Assembly: GCF_013334205.1 (NCBI RefSeq)
Contig: NZ_CP054424.1
Location: forward strand, 1,570,001-1,634,000
DNA: 64,000 nt
Direction of reading: 5' to 3'
Source of the DNA: Rhodoferax sp. BAB1
GTDB lineage: Bacteria; Pseudomonadota; Gammaproteobacteria; Burkholderiales; Burkholderiaceae_C
The translations under genes and the position numbers were made by a program. Position 1 is the stretch's first letter; each line of letters starts with the position of its first letter. The notes below the pieces were generated by a model. That model searched no databases. It saw only the letters and a program-made list of their open reading frames with translations, and was not told the origin of the DNA. This document shows, one piece after another, positions 33,378 through 41,614 of this stretch.

Positions 33378-34553
33378 TCAGCGGATCACGGCCAACTGCT
33401 CGCGCTTGCCACCCTTGTAGGTGAACAGGGTCAGCGCGCCGTTCTTGATGTCGCCCTTCTCGTCGAAGGCGATCGGGCCGGTCACGCCCTTGTAGTCGGC
33501 GGTGGCAGCCAGCACGGGCAGGTACTTGGCCGGATCGGACGAGTTGGCCTTGACCATCGCGGCCACCATGACCTTGGTGGCGTCGTAGACGTAGGGCGAG
33601 TAGAGCTGTACATCGACGTTGAACTTGGCCTTGAAGTCGGCGCGGAACTTGTCCATGCCGGCCTTGCCCTCGCCCTCGACACCGCCGGCTTCGGCGCAGA
33701 ACACCTGCTCGCTGCCGATGGCGTCGCCCGCCAGCTTGAGCAGCTCGGCCGTGCAGATGCCGTCACCGCCCATGAACTTGGCCGTGATGCCCAGGGACTT
33801 CATCTGCTTGAGCATGGGGCCGCCCACGGCGTCCATGCCACCGAAGAAGACCACATCCGGTTTCTTGCCCTTGATGCTGGTCAGGATGGCGTTGAAGTCG
33901 GTGGCCTTGTCGGTGGTGAATTCCTTGGCCACGATCTTGGCACCGGCGGCCTCGGCGGCCTTGGTGAACTCCTCGGCCACGCCCTGGCCGTAGGCCGTGC
34001 GGTCGTCGATCACGGCCACGTTCTTGGCCTTGAGCGTACCCACGGCGTACTTGCCCAGGGTGCTGCCCAGGTGCACGTCATCGGCCACCACGCGGAAGGT
34101 CGTCTTGTAGCCCTGGCGGGTGTACTTGGGGTTGGTGGCGGAAGGGGAAATCTGCGGGATGCCGGCGTCGCTGTAGATCTTGGAGGCCGGGATGGTGGTG
34201 CCCGAGTTCAGGTGGCCGATCACGCCGACCACCTTGGCATCGGCCAGCTTCTGCGCCACGGCCGTGCCCTGCTTGGGATCGGCACCGTCGTCCTCGGCCA
34301 TCAGTTCCAGCTTGACCTGCTTGCCGTCGATGGTGACACCGGCGGCGTTGAGCTCGTCGATGGCCATGCGCGCGCCGTATTCATTGTCCTTGCCCAGGTG
34401 GGCAATGGCGCCGCTGACCGGGCCCACGTGGCCGATCTTCACGACAGGCATCGAGGCAGCGCCCGAGGCGGCCTCCTCCTTCTTGCCGCAGGCCACCAGC
34501 AGGGCTGCGGCGGCAACGACGAGCAGTACACGATTCACTTGATTCACGGACAT
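33378..34553 (-). CDS. Branched-chain amino-acid ABC transporter substrate-binding lipoprotein (LivK-like)
   Basis: A 391-residue periplasmic-binding protein of the Peripla_BP_6 type. The signal ends LLVACG, a lipobox. The mature part starts VVKIGHVGPVSGAIAHLGKDNEYG. The ATG at 34553 is preferred over 34565 because GGAG sits 8 bases before it. No liv permease or ATPase genes are adjacent, so the transporter must be encoded elsewhere. The ligand is likely Leu/Ile/Val or a related compound. Confidence 0.93.
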   Translation of the reverse strand: MSVNQVNRVLLVVAAAALLVACGKKEEAASGAASMPVVKIGHVGPVSGAIAHLGKDNEYGARMAIDELNAAGVTIDGKQVKLELMAEDDGADPKQGTAVAQKLADAKVVGVIGHLNSGTTIPASKIYSDAGIPQISPSATNPKYTRQGYKTTFRVVADDVHLGSTLGKYAVGTLKAKNVAVIDDRTAYGQGVAEEFTKAAEAAGAKIVAKEFTTDKATDFNAILTSIKGKKPDVVFFGGMDAVGGPMLKQMKSLGITAKFMGGDGICTAELLKLAGDAIGSEQVFCAEAGGVEGEGKAGMDKFRADFKAKFNVDVQLYSPYVYDATKVMVAAMVKANSSDPAKYLPVLAATADYKGVTGPIAFDEKGDIKNGALTLFTYKGGKREQLAVIR

Positions 34554-34657
34554 GGCGAACTCCATTATTGAAACAGGCAGGTGAAAAAAACTGACGAACG
34601 CAAGACTACCTCAAATTCTGCAGCCCGCACGCTTATCCCCATTCGGGCGATGGCGAC

Positions 34658-34960
34658 TCAGCCGGCCCGGCGCACCGGTGGCCCGGTCTCGGCGGCCACG
34701 GCCTGAGTCACCGCCTTGCGCACGGCGTTGTCCACGCGCTGGCGGATGCGCGGGGCCAGCTCTTTCATCTGCTCCTGCAAGGCGTCGGCCACCACCTTCT
34801 GCACCTGGGCGTCCAGGGTCTGCTCCAGGCGCTGCAACACGCGCTGGACCAGCGCCTCCTCCAACTCGCCCGGGGCGCCCGGCGCGGCAGGCGCCGGCAC
34901 GTCCACCACCTCGGTCAGGGTGGGCAGGGTGCGCAACAGCTTCTTGGAGAGCGCGGCCAT
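34658..34960 (-). CDS. Small helical protein of unknown function next to holC
   Basis: A 100-residue, mostly helical protein. After a short basic start there is a Pro/Ala-rich linker (about 20-30) and two amphipathic helices (about 31-65 and 66-92) with regular Leu/Val spacing, suggesting a coiled coil. The start codon overlaps the holC stop by one base (TGATG), so translation is coupled to the DNA polymerase III chi subunit. I do not recognise the family. Confidence 0.65.
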   Translation of the reverse strand: MAALSKKLLRTLPTLTEVVDVPAPAAPGAPGELEEALVQRVLQRLEQTLDAQVQKVVADALQEQMKELAPRIRQRVDNAVRKAVTQAVAAETGPPVRRAG

Positions 34961-35397
34961 CAGCTGGCTCCCTTCAGGTTCAGGTCGTGGCGCACGATGG
35001 TGTAACCGAGCTCGGTGTACTGTTTCCAGCGCCCGCGCGCCAGCTGCCGGTCCTCGTCGTCCAGGCTGACCACCTCGATCACCCGTTGGTAGCGATCAAA
35101 GCCGGCCGGCAACTGCGTGCCCAGGTTGAGCAGCACCTGGCGGTGCGGCTGGTCCTGCGCCGGCGTCTCGGTCAGCACCACGGGCGAGGCCGCCAGCGCG
35201 CCGGGCTCGGCGGGCTGGCGCACATGGGCCACAAAATCGGTCTGGGAAAAAGTCCACAGCAGGGTGTCGAGCCGGGCCAGCGCATCGGCCGGCGCCGTGA
35301 CCACCACCTTGGAGCCGGCCGCCACCGCCTTGCGCAGCAGGCGGCAGGCGTAGGCCAGCTTGTCCGGCGCGTTGAAATGAAAGGCCACTTCGGTCAT
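34960..35397 (-). CDS. holC: DNA polymerase III chi subunit HolC
   Basis: A 145-residue protein with VAFHFNAPDKLAYACRLLRKA and LLWTFSQTDFVAHV, the HolC pattern. Chi links the clamp loader to SSB. It follows pepA by 20 bp on the same strand; the pepA-holC order is common in Proteobacteria. Confidence 0.94.
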   Translation of the reverse strand: MTEVAFHFNAPDKLAYACRLLRKAVAAGSKVVVTAPADALARLDTLLWTFSQTDFVAHVRQPAEPGALAASPVVLTETPAQDQPHRQVLLNLGTQLPAGFDRYQRVIEVVSLDDEDRQLARGRWKQYTELGYTIVRHDLNLKGAS

Positions 35398-35417
35398 GCT
35401 GCTGCGCGCCCTGTCTC

Positions 35418-36890
35418 TCAGGCCTTGCGGCGGGTAGCCTTGGCAGGCGCCTGCTGGGCCAGCAGGAATTCCAGCAGCAGGCCCACGGGGCGGCCGGTCG
35501 AGCCCTTGGCCGCGCCGCTCCTCCAGGCGGTACCGGCGATGTCCAGGTGCGCCCAGGGGAACTTGGCCGTGAAACGCTGCAGGAACTTGGCCGCCGTGAT
35601 GGCGCCACCGGCGCGGCCGGCCACATTGCCCACATCGGCAAAGTTGCTCTTCAGCCCTTCGGCATAGTCATCGTCCAGCGGCATGCGCCAGGCCAGGTCC
35701 TGCGCGGCCTCGCCGGCCTGCAAGAGCTTTTGTGCCAGCTCGTCGCTGGGACTGAACAGGCCGCTGCGCACCGCGCCCAGGGCGATCACACAGGCGCCGG
35801 TCAGGGTGGCGATGTCCACCACGGCCTGCGGCTGGTAGCGCTCGGCATACGTCAGCGCGTCGCACAGGATCAGGCGGCCTTCGGCGTCGGTGTTGAGGAT
35901 CTCGATGGTCTGGCCGCTCATGCTGGTCACCACGTCGCCGGGCTTGATGGCCCGCCCGTCGGGCATGTTCTCGCAGCTCGGGATCAGGCCCACCACGTTG
36001 AGGGCCGGCTTGAGTTCGCCCAGGGCACGGAACACCCCCAGCACGCTGGCCGCACCGCCCATGTCGAACTTCATCTCGTCCATCTCGGCCGCCGGCTTGA
36101 TGGAGATGCCGCCGGTGTCGAAGGAGATGCCCTTGCCCACCAGCACGGTGGGGGCCTGGGCCGCCGGTGCGCCCTTGTACTGCAGCACGATGAAACGCAG
36201 CGGCTGCTCCGAACCCTGGGCCACGGCCATGAAAGCGCCCATCCTGAGCTTGGCCACCTCGCGCGGGCCCAGCACCTGGCAGCTGATCTTCGGCAACTTC
36301 GCCAGCGCCCGCGCCGCCTGGGCCAGGTCGGTGGGCGTGGCGTGGTTGGCAGGGCGGTTGGCCCATTCCTTGGCCAGCTCGATGCCAGCCACGGCTGCAG
36401 CTGCCCGCTCAAACTCGGCCTTGGCCTCGGCCGCCTTGGGCAGGCCCAGGGTCACGCGCACCAGGCTGCGGGCCTCGGCCTTGGACTTGGTGGTGGTGTA
36501 GACATAGCTGTTGTCGGCCACGGTCTGCACGGCCGCCCGGACGGCACCGGCCGGCGGCGCCAGCGTGAAACCCAGCACCAGCCGCTTCACCACCGGGGTA
36601 CCGGTGCGCAAGGCGCCCAACGCCGCGTTCACGGCCAGTCTGACCTGGCGTGGTGATCCGTCGCCGGCGCCCACCAGCAGCAGGCGGGGCGCCTTGGCCT
36701 GGGCCGGGCGGTACAGGGCCAGCAGCTTGCCGGCCTTGCTGTCCAGGTCACCGGCCTTGAGGGCCTGGCCGATCAGGGCCGACAGGGGGTCCCGGCCCGG
36801 CTTGAAACCGGCAGGAACGAGGAGGATGAGGGCATCGCAGACCTGCACGGAAGCGGCCGCGAGGTCCAGGGACTTGAGTTCGAAGTTCAT
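35418..36890 (-). CDS. pepA: Leucyl aminopeptidase PepA
   Basis: A 490-residue M17 peptidase starting MNFELKSLDL. The C-terminal catalytic half has VGKGISFDTGGISIKP with metal-binding Lys and Asp, and NTDAEGRLILCDAL, the M17 signature. It cleaves N-terminal residues using two divalent metals; in E. coli PepA also binds DNA. Only 22 bp separate its start from lptF on the other strand, the usual divergent arrangement. Confidence 0.97.
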   Translation of the reverse strand: MNFELKSLDLAAASVQVCDALILLVPAGFKPGRDPLSALIGQALKAGDLDSKAGKLLALYRPAQAKAPRLLLVGAGDGSPRQVRLAVNAALGALRTGTPVVKRLVLGFTLAPPAGAVRAAVQTVADNSYVYTTTKSKAEARSLVRVTLGLPKAAEAKAEFERAAAAVAGIELAKEWANRPANHATPTDLAQAARALAKLPKISCQVLGPREVAKLRMGAFMAVAQGSEQPLRFIVLQYKGAPAAQAPTVLVGKGISFDTGGISIKPAAEMDEMKFDMGGAASVLGVFRALGELKPALNVVGLIPSCENMPDGRAIKPGDVVTSMSGQTIEILNTDAEGRLILCDALTYAERYQPQAVVDIATLTGACVIALGAVRSGLFSPSDELAQKLLQAGEAAQDLAWRMPLDDDYAEGLKSNFADVGNVAGRAGGAITAAKFLQRFTAKFPWAHLDIAGTAWRSGAAKGSTGRPVGLLLEFLLAQQAPAKATRRKA

Positions 36891-36912
36891 AATGGCGTTT
36901 TCCTGACGAGCA

Positions 36913-38037
36913 ATGTTATTCGATTCCTCCATCCGCAAGGAGCTGGCGCGCAGTTTTGGCGCCACGCTCATCGTCCTGGTCACGGTGGTCATGACCATGA
37001 CGCTGATCCGCACGCTGGGCCTGGCCTCGCGCGGCAGCTTCAATCCCTCGGACGTGATGCTCGTGATGGGCTACAACGTGCTGAGCTTCCTGCCCAACCT
37101 CATGAACCTGGGCCTGTTCATCGCCGTGGTCATGACGCTCTCGCGCCTGTACGCCGACAGCGAGATGGTGATCTGGTTCTCCAGCCGCGTCGGACTGGGC
37201 AGCCTGTTGCGGCCGCTGCTGCGTTTTGCCTGGCCCGTGCTGATGGCCATTGCCGTGCTGGCCCTGTTCGTGCGCCCCTGGGCCAAGGACCAGATCGATG
37301 ACATGCGGGCCCGCTATGAACGCCGGGGCGACCTGGAACGCGTGCAGCCCGGCCAGTTCCAGGAATCGGCCGACGGCAGCCGCGTCTTCTTCGCCGAAAA
37401 AAGCGACATCGATGAACTGCGGGCCAGCAATGTCTTCGTCTCCACCTCCGACAAGGACAAGAAGACCGTGATCTCGGCGCGTAGCGGTCACACCGAAATC
37501 ATCAACGGCGACCGCTTCCTCATCCTGCAGCGCGGCCAGCGCCTGGAAAGCCAGACCGGCGAGGCCGGTGTCAAGGTCAGCGAGTTCGATCGCTTCACCA
37601 TGCTCGTGGCGCGCGACCCCCTGATCCGCGCCGCTGCCGATGTGGCCGACAAACGCCCCACGCTGGTCCTGATCGCCCAGCCCACCCCGGAAAACCTGGG
37701 GGAACTCACCATGCGCATCGGTTACGCCCTGGCCTCGCTCAACCTCATCGTGCTGGCCCTGGCGGCCACCCGCATCAACCCGCGGGTCAGCCGCACGGGC
37801 AACCTGCTGTTCTCGCTGCTGCTGTTCCAGATCTACCTGAACCTGCTGATCCTGGGCCAGAACTGGATCTCGCGCGGCCAGGTCAGTTTCTTCGCGTTCA
37901 ACCTGCTGCTGCATGGCGGCATGCTGGGGGCCGGCCTGCTCTGGCTGGCCAAGCGCCACCACAACTGGACCTGGTGGCCGCTGTCCGCCATGACTGGCCG
38001 GCGCCGCCCCGCCACCGCAGGGGGCAAGCCCGCATGA
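36913..38037 (+). CDS. lptF: LPS export ABC transporter permease LptF
   Basis: A 374-residue YjgP/YjgQ-type permease starting MLFDSSIRKELARSFGATLIV. Six membrane helices flank a periplasmic jellyroll (about 130-245). With LptG and LptB it extracts LPS from the inner membrane. The stop overlaps lptG by 4 bp. Confidence 0.96.
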   Translation: MLFDSSIRKELARSFGATLIVLVTVVMTMTLIRTLGLASRGSFNPSDVMLVMGYNVLSFLPNLMNLGLFIAVVMTLSRLYADSEMVIWFSSRVGLGSLLRPLLRFAWPVLMAIAVLALFVRPWAKDQIDDMRARYERRGDLERVQPGQFQESADGSRVFFAEKSDIDELRASNVFVSTSDKDKKTVISARSGHTEIINGDRFLILQRGQRLESQTGEAGVKVSEFDRFTMLVARDPLIRAAADVADKRPTLVLIAQPTPENLGELTMRIGYALASLNLIVLALAATRINPRVSRTGNLLFSLLLFQIYLNLLILGQNWISRGQVSFFAFNLLLHGGMLGAGLLWLAKRHHNWTWWPLSAMTGRRRPATAGGKPA

Positions 38038-39140
38038 GGACCATCCGCCGCCTGATCCACAGCGAAGTCTTCGCCGCCGTGGTCTTCGTGACCCTGGCCT
38101 TCCTGGCGCTGTTCGCCTTCTTCGACTTCGTCGACCAGCTCTCGGCCATCGGCCGGCCCAACATGCCGGGTTACCAGGTCCCGCAGGCTGCGCTCTACGT
38201 GCTGCTGCTGGTGCCCAGCCACCTGTACGAACTGCTGCCCATCACCGTGCTGATCGGCACCATCTACGTGATGACCCGGCTGGCCCAGAGCTCGGAGTTC
38301 ACCATCCTGCGCACCAGCGGCCTGGGGCCCTGGCGTGCGCTGCGCATGCTGCTGAGTGCCGGTTTCACCTTCGCGCTTCTGACCTTCGTGATCGGCGACT
38401 ACCTCACGCCCTGGGCCGACCGCACGGCCCAGCTGCTCAAGGCGCGTTACCAGGGCAACCTCACGGTCGGCCAGACCGGTGCCTGGCTGCGCGAGCGCGA
38501 GGCCTACGCCCAGTACGGTGTCAACGTCGGCTCGCTGGCGCCGGACGGCTCCATGCGCAACGTACGCATCTTCGAGTTCGACAACCAGAGCGCCCTGGTC
38601 TCCATGACCCAGGCGCCGGTGGCGCGTTTCACGATAGACGAGGCCTGGCTGCTCGAGAACGCCGAACGCACCGAATTCAATGCCCCCGGTGCCGCCCTCA
38701 GCCGTGTCGAACGCATCAAGCTGCCGCTGTTCCGCTGGCCCACCGGCATCTCGGCCGAGATGATCTCGGCCGCCGTGCTCAAACCCGACCGCATGAGCGC
38801 GGTCGACCTGTTCCAGTACATCCGCCACCTCAAGGCCAACGCGCAGACCGCCGAACGCTACGAGATCGAGTTCTGGAAGAAGGTCTTCTACCCCCTGTCC
38901 TGCCTGGTGATGGTCATCATGGCCCTGCCCTTCGCCTACCTGCACTTCCGCAGCGAGGGCATCTCCGTCTACGTCTTCGGCGGCGTGATGGCCGGCATCA
39001 GCTTCTTTTTCCTCAACAACATGTTCGGTTACATCGGCGAGCTGCAGCACTGGATCCCCTGGCTCACCGCCGCCGCACCGGGCATGATCTTCATGCTGAT
39101 CTCACTCACCGCCTTCGGCTGGCTGGTGCTCAGAAGGTGA
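38034..39140 (+). CDS. lptG: LPS export ABC transporter permease LptG
   Basis: A 368-residue permease partner of LptF, starting MRTIRRLIHSEVFAAVVFVTLAF. Three N-terminal and three C-terminal helices surround the periplasmic domain. An ATGA junction couples it to lptF, and a GTGA junction couples it to the chelatase gene behind. Confidence 0.96.
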   Translation: MRTIRRLIHSEVFAAVVFVTLAFLALFAFFDFVDQLSAIGRPNMPGYQVPQAALYVLLLVPSHLYELLPITVLIGTIYVMTRLAQSSEFTILRTSGLGPWRALRMLLSAGFTFALLTFVIGDYLTPWADRTAQLLKARYQGNLTVGQTGAWLREREAYAQYGVNVGSLAPDGSMRNVRIFEFDNQSALVSMTQAPVARFTIDEAWLLENAERTEFNAPGAALSRVERIKLPLFRWPTGISAEMISAAVLKPDRMSAVDLFQYIRHLKANAQTAERYEIEFWKKVFYPLSCLVMVIMALPFAYLHFRSEGISVYVFGGVMAGISFFFLNNMFGYIGELQHWIPWLTAAAPGMIFMLISLTAFGWLVLRR

Positions 39141-39526
39141 CCCCCATGCAAGTTCCAACGCCCCAGCGCGGTCTCATCCTTTTTGCCCACGGCTCGCGTG
39201 ATCCGCTGTGGCGCGCCCCCATGGAGGCCGTCGCCGCCCGTGCCGCCGCGCTGGAGCCGCAGGCCCGGGTGGCCTGTGCCTACCTGGAGCTGATGACACC
39301 CGACCTGCCCACCTGCGCCGCCACCATGGCCGCGCAGGGCCTGCAGCACATCACCATCGTGCCCATGTTCCTGGGTGTGGGCCGTCATGCGCGTGAAGAC
39401 CTGCCGCTGATCCTGGCCGAACTCACCCAGAATTACCCGCAGATCCGTTTCGAACTGCGTCCGGCCATCGGCGAAGACGAGCGTGTGGTCGACATGCTGG
39501 CGCGCATTGCGCTGTCCCCCACATAA
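39137..39526 (+). CDS. Short CbiX/SirB-type sirohydrochlorin chelatase family protein
   Basis: A 129-residue single-domain chelatase. LFAHGSRDPLWR holds the metal-binding His, and FLGVGRHAREDLP the second. One-domain (CbiXS-like) enzymes insert cobalt or iron into sirohydrochlorin as homodimers. The start is a GTG that overlaps the lptG stop (GTGA); an ATG three codons on is an alternative. No other cobalamin or siroheme genes are nearby. Confidence 0.85.
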   Translation: MTPMQVPTPQRGLILFAHGSRDPLWRAPMEAVAARAAALEPQARVACAYLELMTPDLPTCAATMAAQGLQHITIVPMFLGVGRHAREDLPLILAELTQNYPQIRFELRPAIGEDERVVDMLARIALSPT

Positions 39527-39564
39527 GCCGGCCCCTCCCGACCCTCCAGCGAAACGCCCCTTCC

Positions 39565-40431
39565 ATGAGCACCTCCAAGCTGCCCCCGCTGATCCGACTG
39601 ATGCGGCCACACCAGTGGCTCAAGAACGTCTTCGTCTTCGCCGGCCTGCTGTTCAGCCAGGCCTGGCACAACGGCCCGCTGGTCGAGCGTGTGCTCTACG
39701 CCTTCCTGGCCTTCTGCTGCTTCTCCAGCCTGGTCTACATCCTCAATGACTGGCGCGACCGCGCCGCCGACGCCCAGCACCCGACCAAGCGCCTGCGCCC
39801 GCTGGCCAGCGGTGCGGTGAGTCCACGCGAGGCGCTGATCCTCGCCACCGTGCTGCTGCTGGCCGGCCTGGGCCTGGCCTGGGGCAGCCGCGCCCTGCTG
39901 CTGATCCTGGCACTCTATGTGGCGCTCAACCTGGCCTACAGCTGGCGCCTCAAGCACGTGCCGGTGGTCGACGTCTCCATCATCGCCAGCGGTTTCATGC
40001 TGCGCCTGCTGGCCGGCACCGTGGCCGTGGGCATCCCGCCCTCGCGCTGGCTGCTGCTCACCGGCCTCTTCATCGCCCTCTTCCTGGGTTTCTCCAAGCG
40101 CAAGGCCGAGACCTTCCACGAACCGGAACAGCAACGCGCCGTGCTGGAGCATTACCCGCCCGCCCTGCTCGACACCTACATCGCCGCCACCATGACGGCC
40201 ACCGTCATCACCTACGGCCTGTACGCCACCAGCATCGAAGCCATGCAGCAGCACGGCGAACGCCTGGTCTACACCGTGCCCGTGGTGATCTTCGGCCTGC
40301 TGCGTTATGCCTACCAGGTGCACCGCGGCCGCGGCGAGGACGTCTCGCGCGACCTGCTGCGCGACCCCTGGATCCTGGCCGCAGGCATAGCCTGGCTCGG
40401 CCTCTTCCTCGCCACGCGGTTCTGGCGTTAG
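39565..40431 (+). CDS. UbiA-family prenyltransferase, decaprenyl-phosphate phosphoribosyltransferase-like
   Basis: A 288-residue membrane protein with eight or nine helices. Asp-rich motif 1 is NDWRDRAAD at 61-69, followed by HPTKRLRPLASG, a combination typical of the DPPR synthase branch of UbiA (mycobacterial Rv3806c-like). Motif 2 is around 130-142 (YSWRLKHVPVVDV), and LGFSKRKAE follows near 174. Such enzymes attach phosphoribose to polyprenyl phosphate. The later flippase-like, glycosyltransferase and phosphatase genes fit the same route. Confidence 0.82.
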   Translation: MSTSKLPPLIRLMRPHQWLKNVFVFAGLLFSQAWHNGPLVERVLYAFLAFCCFSSLVYILNDWRDRAADAQHPTKRLRPLASGAVSPREALILATVLLLAGLGLAWGSRALLLILALYVALNLAYSWRLKHVPVVDVSIIASGFMLRLLAGTVAVGIPPSRWLLLTGLFIALFLGFSKRKAETFHEPEQQRAVLEHYPPALLDTYIAATMTATVITYGLYATSIEAMQQHGERLVYTVPVVIFGLLRYAYQVHRGRGEDVSRDLLRDPWILAAGIAWLGLFLATRFWR

Positions 40432-40436
40432 GACCA

Positions 40437-40702
40437 GGGTCTGCTCACACTGATTTCTCAAGATGCGTTGCGGATCAAAAAAGTCATGCGGTAGGCGCGT
40501 GGACGCCGCCGGAGTGATCTCCGGCAAGTCCGCGCAACACCCCGCATGGCTTTTTTGGCCGCAACCCGGAGGGAACGGGGTGAAAACCGCGCCACTCGTT
40601 GTTGCACTCCTAGCCCAGGCGGCCAGCCTGGGCGTCGTCGCGCGCCTAGATTGGCGCGGTTTTCACCACGTTCGCACTTGAGAAATCAGTGTGAACAGAC
40701 CC
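40437..40702. repeat. 266-bp structured element with 26-bp terminal inverted repeats
   Basis: Ends 40437-40462 and 40677-40702 are inverted copies matching at 25 of 26 bases (core CTTGAGAAATCAGTGTGA). Inside are two domains. Domain 1: 40467-40491 pairs almost perfectly with 40542-40565 (GTTGCGG, A6/T6, CATGCGG) around a perfect hairpin GCCGGAG-TGAT-CTCCGGC at 40508-40525. Domain 2: GTGAAAACCGCGCCA at 40580-40594 pairs perfectly with 40652-40666 around GCCCAGGC/GCCTGGGC at 40613-40633. No coding sequence is seen. It fills the gap between the prenyltransferase and flippase-like genes and its right end provides the GTG start used below. Confidence 0.75.
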
Positions 40703-41614
40703 TCCTTGAAGCTGCCCCTCAAACCGCTGCTGCTCGTCATCGGTGGCGCCGCCACCGTCTACGCCGCGGTCCTGCTGCTCAACGGCGACGCCCCGCTGGC
40801 CGCGCTCGGGGCGGCCCTGTGGACGCCGGCCGGCGCACTCGCCGCCGCCCTGTGCCTGCTGAACTACGGGCTGCGCGGCCAGCGCTGGCGCCTGTGGATG
40901 GCGCACTACGGCCGCCCGCTGCCGCTCGCCCAGGGCCTGCGCCTGTACCTGGCCGGCTACACCTTCACCCCCACGCCCGGCAATGTGGGCGAAGCCGCGC
41001 GCGGCCTGCTGCTGCGCCAGCCCCTGGGCGCGGCCGACAGCCTGGCCGTCTTCGGCGCCGAGCGCGTAGCCGACCTGCTGGCCCTGCTGCTGCTCACCCT
41101 GCCCGGCCTGTGGTGGCTGGCGCAGCTGCCCGGTGCGGCGGCCTGGCAGCTGCAGCTCGTCGCTGCGGCCGCCGTCGCAGGACTGCTGGTGCTGGGTCTG
41201 TTCTTCCGGTTCAGGCACAGCCTGTTCACCCGACTGCCCTGGCTGCACGCGGCCTGGTCCTGCCTGGCCATGCGTCCCTGGCGCTGGCTGGGCCTCACGC
41301 TTGTGGCCTGGGCCGCGCAAGGCCTGGCCATGTGGCTGGTCTGCCGCGAACTGGGCTTGGGCCTGGACCCCTTGCTGGCCACCGGTTTCTACGCCCTGGC
41401 CATGGTGGGCGGCGCGCTCTCGCTGCTACCCGCCGGCCTGGGCGGCACCGAAGCCCTGCTCACCGGCCTGCTGGTGCTGCAGGGTGCCACGCTGGCCACG
41501 GCCCTGGCCATCACGGTACTGGTGCGCCTGCTCACGCTGTGGCTGGCCGTGGCCATCGGCGTGCTGGCCCTCCTATATAGTGCAGCCGTTTCCCGCGATA
41601 TTTCCCTGCACTGA
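40691..41614 (+). CDS. Flippase-like (UPF0104/LPG synthase TM-region) membrane protein
   Basis: A 307-residue membrane protein with eight or more helices and the YbhN/UPF0104 pattern: RGQRWRLWM, TPTPGNVGEAARG, and LPAGLGGTEALLTGLL near the C-terminus. The catalytic domain of MprF is absent, leaving only the lipid-moving part, so a lipid flippase role is plausible. The only start that keeps the first residues is a GTG inside the right terminal repeat of the element at 40437-40702; a start further in cannot be excluded. It overlaps the next gene by one base. Confidence 0.8.
   Translation: MNRPSLKLPLKPLLLVIGGAATVYAAVLLLNGDAPLAALGAALWTPAGALAAALCLLNYGLRGQRWRLWMAHYGRPLPLAQGLRLYLAGYTFTPTPGNVGEAARGLLLRQPLGAADSLAVFGAERVADLLALLLLTLPGLWWLAQLPGAAAWQLQLVAAAAVAGLLVLGLFFRFRHSLFTRLPWLHAAWSCLAMRPWRWLGLTLVAWAAQGLAMWLVCRELGLGLDPLLATGFYALAMVGGALSLLPAGLGGTEALLTGLLVLQGATLATALAITVLVRLLTLWLAVAIGVLALLYSAAVSRDISLH

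Noticed and set aside
40437..40702. Insertion sequence with transposase
   Set aside because: Terminal inverted repeats are present but the interior has no coding frame for a transposase and no clear target duplication was seen.
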